Of a DNA stretch of 6,619 bases, positions 1-5,956 are shown one piece after another. Below the pieces are notes generated by a model. That model worked only from the letters and a program-made list of their open reading frames with translations, was not told the DNA's origin and ran no database searches. Position numbers and translations under genes: made by a program. Numbering within the stretch: the first letter of the stretch is position 1; each line of letters starts with the position of its first letter. This DNA comes from an uncultured Clostridia bacterium (lineage in GTDB: Bacteria; Bacillota; Clostridia; Oscillospirales; Ruminococcaceae), in contig CALCSA010000016.1 of assembly GCA_937894185.1 (NCBI GenBank), positions 1-6,619 of the forward strand. Reading direction: 5' to 3'.

Positions 1-702
1 GCCGTAGTTGGAAAGGGAAGTGATTAGTACCAGCAACACGCCGGAGGAAATGGCGGGAATGGTCAGAGGCAGGGTGATCCTGCGGATGACGTAAAACTGC
101 TTGGCACCGGCAATGCGGGCGCTTTCCTCCAGGGTGGGGTCCATCCGCTCCAAGGCGCTGACCACCTGCATGTAGACAAAGGGAAAGTAGTAAACCACCT
201 CAATGATGATGATGCCCATGACGGTGTTGATGTTAAAAGGTGCAGAGGCCAGGTTAAAGGTGTTCATCAGCCAGCGGTTAACATAGCCGCCCCGGCCGGA
301 GAACATCATATCCCACGCCATGGCCGCCAAAAAGGGAGGAATCATAAAAGGGATGGAGAAAAGGAACTTCATCACGCCTTTGAGAGGGATGTCGCTGCGG
401 CCCAACAGCCAAGCAAAAAAGACGCCCACTGCCGTGGCCAAAGTGGTGGAAAACACCGCGATAATCAGGGTGTTCTTGATGGCGGTCAGGTTCTCTTTTT
501 GCAGCAGGACGTTGAAGAACATCTGAAAATCAATTTTGCTGCCGTCCCAGAAAGCGTAGTAAATGATCATGAACACCGGCAGGATAACCACCGTAATTAA
601 AATCAGGTAGCACAGCAGAGTCATAATCCGGTCCAGATTCAAAAAGCGGCGGCCTTCCAGATTTTCCAGATCGCAGTTTCTTTTTCTGGCAAACATCTTC
701 AT
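1..702 (-). CDS. ABC importer permease, FbpB/AfuB-like (N-terminal 234 residues, cut by left window edge)
   Basis: This is the membrane channel subunit of the importer encoded with the two genes upstream of it. I translated the frame by hand from ATG at 702; it stays open to base 1. Residues 1-25 are a basic cytoplasmic N-terminus. Hydrophobic spans follow at about 26-49, 72-100, 110-134, 157-180 and 213-230. Residues 192-212 form the classic EAA loop that docks on the ATPase (EESARIAGAK, ending ITLPL). ATG 702 overlaps the ATPase stop (ATGA) and has an AAAGGAGG site 10 bases upstream, inside the last ATPase codons, so the two genes are probably translationally coupled. A second in-frame ATG at 696 is too far from that site to be preferred. 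FbpB-type permeases usually have two such halves in about 550 residues, so either half a double-domain protein or most of a single-domain one is present. The substrate is not shown by this gene. Confidence 0.93.
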   Translation of the reverse strand, partial: MKMFARKRNCDLENLEGRRFLNLDRIMTLLCYLILITVVILPVFMIIYYAFWDGSKIDFQMFFNVLLQKENLTAIKNTLIIAVFSTTLATAVGVFFAWLLGRSDIPLKGVMKFLFSIPFMIPPFLAAMAWDMMFSGRGGYVNRWLMNTFNLASAPFNINTVMGIIIIEVVYYFPFVYMQVVSALERMDPTLEESARIAGAKQFYVIRRITLPLTIPAISSGVLLVLITSLSNYG

Positions 703-1790
703 TCCGCTGCCGCCTCCTTTGCATCATAGTATTTTTCGTTGAGGAAGGTAAGGCCCACCTGCTGTCCTTCTACATATTCCTTACCGCTTAAAGCATCCAG
801 AGTACTGCGCTGCACCCGCAGTTCCAAATCCCCCAGCCGCACAAAGTAGTTGTACAGACTGCCTAGGAACACCCCTTGCTCAATGGTTCCCTTCACCGGA
901 CTTGCGTCGTCAAAGACGATGTCCATGGGACGCACGCCCATGACCACGTTTTCTACGCCGTCCAGATAGCCCTCGGGATGGCTGTCCCGGTAGCAGACCC
1001 GACCCTTGCCGGTATCCATCCAGTACTTTTCCTCTCGCCGGGTGACGGGGATAAAGTTGGAGACTCCGATGAAGCTGAAGACAAACCGGTTGGCAGGGTT
1101 CTTGATGATCTCCTCGTCGGTGCCGATCTGACAGATGGAGCCGTCTTTTTCCATGATGACAATGCGGTCGCACAGCTGCATGGCCGCCTCCTGATCATGG
1201 GTGATGTAGATGATGGTAGTGTTTAGTCGCGACTGCATCAGGCGAATTTCCACCAGCATCTGCTCTCGGAGCTTGGCGTCCAGATTGGTGATGGGTTCGT
1301 CCATCACAATGATGTCGCCGGAGGAGGTGAGGGCCCGGGCGATAGCTACCCGCTGCTGCTGCCCCCCGGAAAGCTGGGAGGGCATGTATTTTTCGTAGCC
1401 GGTCATCTGCGCCTGTTCCAGCGCATAGGCCACCCGCTTTGGGATCTGATCCTTGGGCACCTTCCTCTTTTTGAGGGGATAGGCCACATTATCGTACACC
1501 GACATATGAGGCCAGATAGCGTAATCCTGAAAGACAATGCCAATTTTGCGGTTTTCCGGCGGGACGTTGATGCGTTCCTCCCGGCTAAAAACCGTTTTGC
1601 CGTTGACGGTGACCCTCCCTTTTTCCGGGTTGAGGAAGCCGCACAGGCTGCGGATCGCCGTGGTTTTGCCGCAGCCGGAAGGCCCCACAATACCTACAAT
1701 TTCTCCCGGCTCCACCGCCAGAGAAAAATCCTGAAGCACAATGTGGTCGCCGTATTTGGCGCAGATATGTTCCAATGTTACTTTGGACAA
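699..1790 (-). CDS. ABC importer ATP-binding protein, FbpC/PotA-like
   Basis: This cytoplasmic ATPase, 363 residues, powers the importer; the length fits the FbpC/PotA/MalK group (about 350). Visible motifs are Walker A GPSGCGKTT at 36-44, Q-loop Gln88 (VFQDY), signature LSGGQQQR at 140-147, Walker B IIVMDEP at 160-166, the NLDA D-loop at 169-172 and switch His198 (ITHDQE). From about residue 240 there is a C-terminal TOBE-like regulatory domain, including VMGVRPMDIVF. All catalytic residues are intact. I chose the TTG start at 1790: an AAAGGGGG site lies 9 bases upstream and the family homology begins right there (SKVTLEHI). The longer open frame up to 2039 would run through the terminator and into the binding-protein gene and has no family-like sequence. 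Expression probably depends on read-through of the upstream terminator. The family name covers iron, spermidine, phosphonate and sugar-phosphate importers, so it does not fix the substrate. Confidence 0.96.
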   Translation of the reverse strand: MSKVTLEHICAKYGDHIVLQDFSLAVEPGEIVGIVGPSGCGKTTAIRSLCGFLNPEKGRVTVNGKTVFSREERINVPPENRKIGIVFQDYAIWPHMSVYDNVAYPLKKRKVPKDQIPKRVAYALEQAQMTGYEKYMPSQLSGGQQQRVAIARALTSSGDIIVMDEPITNLDAKLREQMLVEIRLMQSRLNTTIIYITHDQEAAMQLCDRIVIMEKDGSICQIGTDEEIIKNPANRFVFSFIGVSNFIPVTRREEKYWMDTGKGRVCYRDSHPEGYLDGVENVVMGVRPMDIVFDDASPVKGTIEQGVFLGSLYNYFVRLGDLELRVQRSTLDALSGKEYVEGQQVGLTFLNEKYYDAKEAAAE

Positions 1791-1799
1791 GACGTTTTT

Positions 1800-1807
1800 C
1801 CCCCTTT
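1800..1807 (-). promoter_or_regulatory. Ribosome binding site that decides the TTG start of the ATPase
   Basis: On the minus strand AAAGGGGG ends 9 bases before TTG at 1790. No ATG or GTG with a comparable site occurs nearby in frame, and conserved ABC ATPase sequence begins immediately after the TTG. A weak TTG start would also reduce ATPase synthesis relative to the binding protein. Confidence 0.7.
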
Positions 1808-1851
1808 CTATGTGATCCCCCTGTTCTGCCTGCCGCCGGACAGGGACTGCA

Positions 1852-1870
1852 CCGGCACAGGTTGCGCCGG
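1852..1870 (-). other. GC-rich hairpin in the ATPase leader
   Basis: On the minus strand CCGGCGCA can pair with TGTGCCGG (one G-U pair) around a 3-base ACC loop. It lies between the intra-operon terminator and the ATPase ribosome binding site. No T-tract follows, so it is not a terminator. It might stabilise the processed ATPase-permease message or be incidental in GC-rich DNA. Confidence 0.35.
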
Positions 1871-1910
1871 CCTTCCGTTTTGCCGGATTTGCGCCTGCTT
1901 GGGCAAAATG

Positions 1911-1959
1911 GGTATAAAAAGTGCTGGCATACAAATGTTTACCCCTTGTATGCCAGCAC
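1911..1959 (-). terminator. Intrinsic terminator between binding-protein gene and ATPase gene
   Basis: A perfect 14-bp inverted repeat (arms 1921-1934 and 1946-1959, GTGCTGGCATACAA and its complement) with an 11-base loop is followed on the minus strand by TTTTTATA (1920-1913). It begins about 40 bases after the binding-protein stop codon. Because the ATPase and permease genes follow in the same direction with no clear promoter of their own, it most likely works as a partial terminator, giving more binding protein than membrane complex. The stem can also protect the upstream message from 3' decay. Confidence 0.88.
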
Positions 1960-1998
1960 CAATCGTTGAGGTCTTTGTTTGTCAGAACTGGCGGAGTC

Positions 1999-3108
1999 TT
2001 AGCCCTTAAAGATGGCATCAAACCGATCCAGCAGCTCATTGCTCACCTTGGCCAGATCATTCCAGTCGATGGGCAGGGCCTTTTCGGCCACGTCGGTGGC
2101 GGACATCATGCCCTCGGGCAACTCAAGACCGTCTACGATGGGGGTGATGTTGTACTGGGTCAGCAGGGTCTGGCCGCCGTTGGGGTCCAAGATGAAGTCA
2201 TACAGCAGCTGGGCCAGATCCAAATGAGGAGCGCCCTCGGGGATGGCGATGGGGCAGGGAACCGCTACAATGTCGGTGGTGTCGTGCCAGCCCAAGGGGG
2301 AACCTTCCGCGATCAGGTTCTTGGTGTTGTAGTCCACACCAAAAGCCAGCTTGTAAGCGCCGGAGGCCACACCGTTGTTGGTGGAACCGGAGCTGGACTG
2401 AAGCTCTGCGCCCAATTCCTTGAGCTTCTCGAAATATTCCCAACCATATTTTTCATGATTGGTCAGAGCGTAAACCAGAGCCTTGGTGGAGCCGGAACCG
2501 GTAGGGTCGGTGAGGACGATTTGGCCCTTAAAAGCATCGTTGAGCACTTCGTCATAGTTGTGGGGAGCTTCCGCATCGGAGCTGGTCATGGTGCTGAAGG
2601 TCATGCCCATCAGCAGCAGACGGGCGCCGCTGTAGTAGCCGTCCGCATCCTTAAACTTGTCGTTAATGCCCTCTGCAAAGGGGGATTCGTACTTGGTCAG
2701 GTGATCCTCGCTCTTCAGGGAGATCATGGCAGAGGGGTCGGCCAGCCAGGCGATGTCGCAGGCCACGGTGCCGGACTGGAACTCGGTAGCCAGCTTGGTG
2801 ACGCATTTGCCGGAAGTCGCGGCGTAATAGTCCAGAGTTACGTTGGGGTACTTGGCCTCAAAAGCTTCCTTCAGAGCGATGATAACATCTTCACCGGTGG
2901 AGGAGTAGAGCATTACGGTACCTTTGTAGCTGGCGGGATCAACCGCGGTTTCGTCGGTGCTGCTGCTTTCCGCAGGGGCTGCATCGGTGGGAGCATCCGC
3001 CACAGACTGCGGGGCGGTAGAGGAAGGCGCTTCGGGGTTTCCGGAGCAGGCCGCTGTTGCCAAAAGCATCAGCCCTGCCAGAACAAGTGCCATCACCTTT
3101 TTAATCAT
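1999..3108 (-). CDS. Lipoprotein substrate-binding protein of the ABC importer (FbpA/AfuA-like, periplasmic-binding fold type 2)
   Basis: This extracellular receptor captures the substrate and delivers it to the permease. Residues 1-20 are a lipoprotein signal peptide (MIKK, a hydrophobic run, then ATAAC) with lipidation Cys21. Residues 22-60 are an Ala/Ser/Pro/Asp-rich linker that tethers it to the membrane. The binding fold runs from about 62 (GTVMLYSSTGED) to the end and resembles the iron(III)/phosphonate/sugar-phosphate cluster of binding proteins. I prefer ATG 3108: GAAGG lies 5 bases and AAAGGA 12 bases upstream, and the signal peptide has a normal length. ATG 3135 is in frame and would add nine residues (MKKKGLKVS) but has a weaker site. 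The mature length is near the family norm of about 330-350. Where ferric-binding proteins carry adjacent tyrosines, the nearest segment here reads Asp259-Tyr260-Asn, so iron as substrate is doubtful. It is the first gene of the operon, followed by a terminator. Confidence 0.92.
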   Translation of the reverse strand: MIKKVMALVLAGLMLLATAACSGNPEAPSSTAPQSVADAPTDAAPAESSSTDETAVDPASYKGTVMLYSSTGEDVIIALKEAFEAKYPNVTLDYYAATSGKCVTKLATEFQSGTVACDIAWLADPSAMISLKSEDHLTKYESPFAEGINDKFKDADGYYSGARLLLMGMTFSTMTSSDAEAPHNYDEVLNDAFKGQIVLTDPTGSGSTKALVYALTNHEKYGWEYFEKLKELGAELQSSSGSTNNGVASGAYKLAFGVDYNTKNLIAEGSPLGWHDTTDIVAVPCPIAIPEGAPHLDLAQLLYDFILDPNGGQTLLTQYNITPIVDGLELPEGMMSATDVAEKALPIDWNDLAKVSNELLDRFDAIFKG

Positions 3109-3176
3109 TGATACCTTCAGTCCTTTCTTCTTCATCAAGCCACTTCGTTGTTTTATGAACCCATACTGTTGACTTT

Positions 3177-3224
3177 GGATCGGGCCGGCAGCTGGGACTC
3201 TTGCCCCTGTGCCTGCCCTGCCTA
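3177..3224 (-). other. Predicted structured leader of the binding-protein mRNA
   Basis: If the predicted promoter is right, the message has a leader of about 115 bases. Its GC-rich first part can form nested pairs on the minus strand: the CTGCC complement at 3213-3217 (or 3218-3222) with 3187-3191, and a small GGG/CCC stem inside (3204-3206 with 3194-3196). I do not recognise a known riboswitch class here, and there is no T-tract or anti-terminator arrangement. Confidence 0.3.
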
Positions 3225-3229
3225 AATCC

Positions 3230-3258
3230 ATCTTAATAGACCCTAACAACGTTGTAAA
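3230..3258 (-). promoter_or_regulatory. Predicted promoter of the importer operon
   Basis: On the minus strand TTTACA (3258-3253) and TAAGAT (3235-3230) are 17 bases apart, a sigma-A-like arrangement with a non-ideal -10 that would suit an activator-dependent promoter. Start of transcription is expected near 3223. A perfect 10-bp palindrome, ACAACGTTGT (3246-3255), overlaps the -35 and spacer and could be a second protein-binding site. Confidence 0.6.
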
Positions 3259-3259
3259 G

Positions 3260-3283
3260 TGCAAAAAACGGACTTTTTTTGCA
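3260..3283. promoter_or_regulatory. Hyphenated palindrome, candidate operator in the divergent control region
   Basis: TGCAAAAAA (3260-3268) and its exact complement TTTTTTGCA (3275-3283) flank a 6-base spacer. The repeat sits directly upstream of the importer -35 box, where an activator would touch RNA polymerase, and about 27 bases upstream of the regulator's -35. It is not placed as a terminator for any gene. The AraC-like regulator encoded next door is the natural candidate binder, although AraC proteins more often use direct repeats. A global regulator, or a curved A/T-tract effect, is possible. Confidence 0.45.
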
Positions 3284-3310
3284 TGTTCGAAAATTGGATT
3301 ATTTTATATT

Positions 3311-3338
3311 TTGAAGCGGATTAACTATATGATATAAT
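3311..3338 (+). promoter_or_regulatory. Promoter of the AraC-family regulator gene
   Basis: TTGAAG (3311-3316), a 16-base spacer and a perfect TATAAT (3333-3338) make a good housekeeping promoter, with a likely start near 3345. It overlaps the ATG at 3337, so that codon cannot be in the message; this supports translation from 3367. Confidence 0.75.
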
Positions 3339-3347
3339 GGAAAACAG

Positions 3348-3357
3348 AAGGAAGGTG
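3348..3357 (+). promoter_or_regulatory. Ribosome binding site fixing the regulator start at 3367
   Basis: AAGGAAGGTG ends 9 bases before ATG 3367. The alternative in-frame ATG at 3337 has no such site and lies within the promoter. Confidence 0.75.
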
Positions 3358-3366
3358 TGCAATTTT

Positions 3367-5613
3367 ATGAAAAAAGAGCGGTTTCGCTTTGCACGGGCAG
3401 GGGGCAGAACCTCGATTTCCCTGCGGTTCAATACTGTGGTTTTGTCTTGTTTTGTGCTGATTGCAGCCTTTTTGGGGCTGCTGTACCATCAGTTTCAGAA
3501 GGTGCTGCTGGAGTCCATCAACAACCTCAACACCGAATTTGTAGCTCAGGTGAGCGCCACCTCCGGCTTTGCGGAAGAGTTTTTGCAGAACATGGCCAAC
3601 CAGATCTTCTACACCCATTCGGTTTCCAAGCTCCGCTCCTATCAGGAACTGACCAACAATCAGGTCATCGAGGGCATCCGAGAGCTGAACTCCTTTGCAG
3701 CTTCCAGCACCATCATCGATTCCATTTACATATTCAACGGCAAGCAGGACTATGTCTACAGCACCTCCTCCACCGGGGCGGTGAGTGACACCAGCGATTC
3801 CTTTGCCGATCAGGCGGCGGTGGAGCTGTTTACCCAGCGCAGTGCCGCCCAGCGTCTGGTCCCCATCCCCCGATACTCCCGCTCCGCCAACCGCTCCAGC
3901 AACCGGGAGCTTTACTCCTTCCTGTTTTTTGAGTTGGACAGCTCCGACAACCCCCGGGATAACGCCATCATGTTCAACATCAGCAAAAACTGGTTTACCA
4001 AGCTTTACTTCAGCAACGATCCGGGGAACCGGGCGTTTATCGTCAGCGGGGAAAAGGAGCTTATCGCCCTCCAGGACGGCCTTTCCACCGATGAGTGCCA
4101 AAGCCTTTCCGACCGGGTGCTCCCCATAGCCCAGCGGGGCGACGACAGCGGATACTTTGTCTATACAGCCCAAAATGGCGAAAAGAGCCTCTGCTTCTTT
4201 TCCATCATGGGCAGCCACGACTGGTATTATGTCAAGACTGTGGGCTACGACCAGTGCCTTAGCGACCTGAAGGATATCGAGAAAGAGGCCATGATGTTTC
4301 TGGCGGTGGGATTTGCGGTCCTCTTTGCTGGGGGGGCCATCATCTCCCTCAACATCTACCTGCCCTTTCAGCAGGTGGCCAACCGCCTTTCCCTCATCGA
4401 GCCCGGGGCCTCTCAGGATACCAGCCTGCTGCTGGACAGCCTCAACCGGCTGATCGAGACCAGCTCCAGCGCCGACCGGGTGCGGGATTCCCTGCAGGCT
4501 ATGGTGCGGGGGGAGGTGCTGGAGGGGCTGCTGCAGGGAAGCCGCCAGTTCGAAAATCCCGCCGCCCTGATTGGGGAATACGACCTTAACCTCACCGGCG
4601 ATGCGCCTCTGATACTATGCCTGGCCAGCGGCCTGCGGATGCCTCAATATCTGGAGTGTGCCCGGGAGACCATCCCATACAGGGAGGGTGTGGTGATACA
4701 AAACGAATACACCGTCCTGTTTTTGCAGCCCACCGACCCTTCGTCCCTTTCCCCGGCGCTGCAGCAGTTGTGTGCCCGTTACCCCAGCGTCTGGTTTATC
4801 ATCAGCCCCGAAATCACCGATTGGCACACGCTGCCCCAGGCTTACGAAAAACTGCTGGAAACCTTCCACCTGCGGTTTCTCTTTCCCCGGGAGAAGCTCC
4901 TGTTTTCCGAAACCTTCGGTGAGCTGGACAACTCCTCCGCCGTTTTAGAACAGAAGATAGACTCCATCCTTTCCGCTTTAAAAAAGGGATATGGCAACAA
5001 AACCATAGAGGCTTATCAGGATTTTGTCGCCTGCTTTGCCGGACAAAGCTACCGGAGCATCTCCTATGCTCTGACTGCCCTTTCCAACGCCGTTTTTAAG
5101 CTCTACTTCGAGGTATTCCCCAACCAAGGGGGCTCCTGTGAAGCTTCCTGCCGGGAGTTTGAACAGCAGCTGACCACTCTGGTGGATATCGATACTCTCA
5201 ACCACACCTTTGAGGGGCTATTTACACAGATTGCCGAGCAGCTTCAGAAGGAGCGGCAGGCCAAGCAGGGCAACGCCATGGGGGACATCATGAATGCCAT
5301 TCAGGAATCTTGCTGCGACCCCAACCTTTCCTCTCAATCTTTGGCTGACCGTTTTGGTCTTTCCTCCGCCTACCTCTGCCGCCTCTTCCGCCAGGTGAAC
5401 GGCTGCTCCCTGATGGATTATATCAATCAGCTGCGGATGATCAAGGCACAGGAAATCCTTTCCGACCCTTCTGTCAAAGTCAAAGATGTCCCCGAACAGA
5501 TCGGCATCGAAAACAAGCAGTACTTTTTTATACTCTTCAAGCAGACCACAGGTCAGACTCCCAAGCAGTTTCAGACCGCCCTGCAAGAAAAAAAGTCTGC
5601 CGTTCTGGTATGA
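3367..5613 (+). CDS. Membrane-bound AraC-family transcriptional regulator with extracellular sensor domain
   Basis: This 748-residue one-component regulator matches the build and size of B. subtilis YesS and YtdP. A basic cytoplasmic N-terminus leads into membrane span 1 (about 23-40). Residues 41-308 form an extracellular sensor region, probably Cache-like. Membrane span 2 (about 309-332) ends in the YLPF turn typical of these proteins. A cytoplasmic middle region (about 335-630) includes a segment near 380-500 that resembles the degenerate GGDEF-like domain of such regulators (ISPEITDWHTLPQAYEK from about 479). The DNA-binding AraC domain occupies about 640-740: the first helix-turn-helix includes SLADRFGLSSAYLCRLF near 658, and the second carries the diagnostic YFFILFKQTTGQTPKQF. 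No phosphoacceptor receiver domain is seen, so ligand binding is presumably signalled directly across the membrane. The gene is divergent from the importer operon, has its own strong promoter, and is its likely activator. The start at 3367 is set by the ribosome binding site. The ligand is unknown. Confidence 0.94.
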   Translation: MKKERFRFARAGGRTSISLRFNTVVLSCFVLIAAFLGLLYHQFQKVLLESINNLNTEFVAQVSATSGFAEEFLQNMANQIFYTHSVSKLRSYQELTNNQVIEGIRELNSFAASSTIIDSIYIFNGKQDYVYSTSSTGAVSDTSDSFADQAAVELFTQRSAAQRLVPIPRYSRSANRSSNRELYSFLFFELDSSDNPRDNAIMFNISKNWFTKLYFSNDPGNRAFIVSGEKELIALQDGLSTDECQSLSDRVLPIAQRGDDSGYFVYTAQNGEKSLCFFSIMGSHDWYYVKTVGYDQCLSDLKDIEKEAMMFLAVGFAVLFAGGAIISLNIYLPFQQVANRLSLIEPGASQDTSLLLDSLNRLIETSSSADRVRDSLQAMVRGEVLEGLLQGSRQFENPAALIGEYDLNLTGDAPLILCLASGLRMPQYLECARETIPYREGVVIQNEYTVLFLQPTDPSSLSPALQQLCARYPSVWFIISPEITDWHTLPQAYEKLLETFHLRFLFPREKLLFSETFGELDNSSAVLEQKIDSILSALKKGYGNKTIEAYQDFVACFAGQSYRSISYALTALSNAVFKLYFEVFPNQGGSCEASCREFEQQLTTLVDIDTLNHTFEGLFTQIAEQLQKERQAKQGNAMGDIMNAIQESCCDPNLSSQSLADRFGLSSAYLCRLFRQVNGCSLMDYINQLRMIKAQEILSDPSVKVKDVPEQIGIENKQYFFILFKQTTGQTPKQFQTALQEKKSAVLV

Positions 5614-5661
5614 CTTTAGCATTCCCCCAAGAGAAAGGCTTAGACTTCATCGGTAGATCAG

Positions 5662-5750
5662 CGCAGGGTGGAGGGCTTTCTTCCCTGCGGGAGACTTCCT
5701 TCAACCGATCCAAGCAACCGGAGACCGGCGGGCTCCGCCCAACCTCCACC
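5662..5750 (+). other. Inverted-repeat cluster that could fold as a structured RNA with alternative helices
   Basis: GGTGGAGG (5667-5674) can pair with CCTCCACC (5743-5750), closing a domain that contains CCGG-AGA-CCGG (5718-5728) and GGCGG-GCT-CCGCC (5727-5739). In competition, CGCAGGG (5662-5668) can pair with CCCTGCG (5683-5689), which uses part of the same left arm. No known RNA family is recognised. It lies in the 3' untranslated region of the regulator message, before its terminator, and could equally be read from the minus strand if the terminator leaks. It may also be a dispersed repeat. Confidence 0.35.
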
Positions 5751-5804
5751 TTAAAGGCTCTGTGCCAATTGTCCTTTGAAACAGCCTGAAAAACTTATAA
5801 TGCC

Positions 5805-5840
5805 ACAAAAGTCCTCCGGTTACGCCGGAGGACTTTTTGT
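5805..5840. terminator. Two-way intrinsic terminator between the convergent genes
   Basis: A 13-bp perfect stem (AAAAGTCCTCCGG 5807-5819 with its complement 5825-5837) around the loop TTACG carries TTTTTGT on the plus-strand exit and TTTTGTGG on the minus-strand exit. It can therefore end transcripts of the regulator (stop at 5613) and of the nuclease-like gene (stop at 5957). Confidence 0.9.
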
Positions 5841-5875
5841 GTCAAGAGATGCCGCCAATTTCTATCGGTTGGCAA

Positions 5876-5914
5876 AGTCTGCGCCCTGTGCACTTCCTTG
5901 CCCTGTCGCAGACT
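5876..5914 (-). other. Inverted repeat downstream of the nuclease-like gene
   Basis: AGTCTGCG (5876-5883) and CGCAGACT (5907-5914) are an exact 8-bp inverted repeat with a 23-base loop, in the 3' region of the minus-strand gene. On that strand only a short TTTG follows, so it would be a weak terminator at best. A smaller hairpin CCCCT/AGGGG at 5934-5950 precedes it. Both may be 3'-end stabilising structures ahead of the main terminator. Confidence 0.35.
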
Positions 5915-5956
5915 ACGGGAATTCATTTGCATGCCCCTCATCGGAAGGGGGCTCAG

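Larger units (their letters stand above)
5614..5956. other. Convergent intergenic region, 343 bases, no convincing gene
   Basis: It separates the regulator from the convergent nuclease-like gene. I find no reading frame with plausible composition, ribosome binding site and family resemblance; a 70-codon minus-strand frame starting at 5749 runs back into the regulator and looks accidental. The space holds a set of inverted repeats (5662-5750), a two-way terminator (5805-5840) and two further hairpins (5876-5914 and 5934-5950), each listed or discussed separately. Confidence 0.7.

Noticed and set aside
1791..2039. N-terminal extension of the ATPase up to the ATG at 2039
   Set aside because: It would overlap the binding-protein gene and translate through the terminator hairpin, with no ABC-like sequence before residue 84; the TTG at 1790 has a proper ribosome site.
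1921..3111. 396-codon open frame on the plus strand opposite the binding-protein gene
   Set aside because: It is Gly/Val/His-rich without family resemblance and lies wholly antisense to a clear lipoprotein gene and its terminator; it is a codon-bias shadow.
3109..3264. N-terminal extension of the binding protein up to 3264
   Set aside because: It would start upstream of the predicted promoter and place 52 to 60 residues ahead of a normal lipoprotein signal peptide.
3260..3283. Reading the TGCAAAAAA/TTTTTTGCA repeat as a terminator
   Set aside because: No gene ends here; both flanking genes diverge, and the stem is almost all A/T. An operator or bent-DNA role fits better.
3325..4218. 297-codon open frame on the minus strand opposite the regulator
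   Set aside because: It covers the regulator promoter and sensor domain in antisense, has no recognisable domain, and its composition is that of a shadow frame.
5537..5749. 70-codon minus-strand frame in the convergent gap
   Set aside because: It overlaps the regulator's 3' end, is Pro/Arg/Ser-rich, and has no domain likeness; the inverted repeats in the same stretch explain the sequence better.
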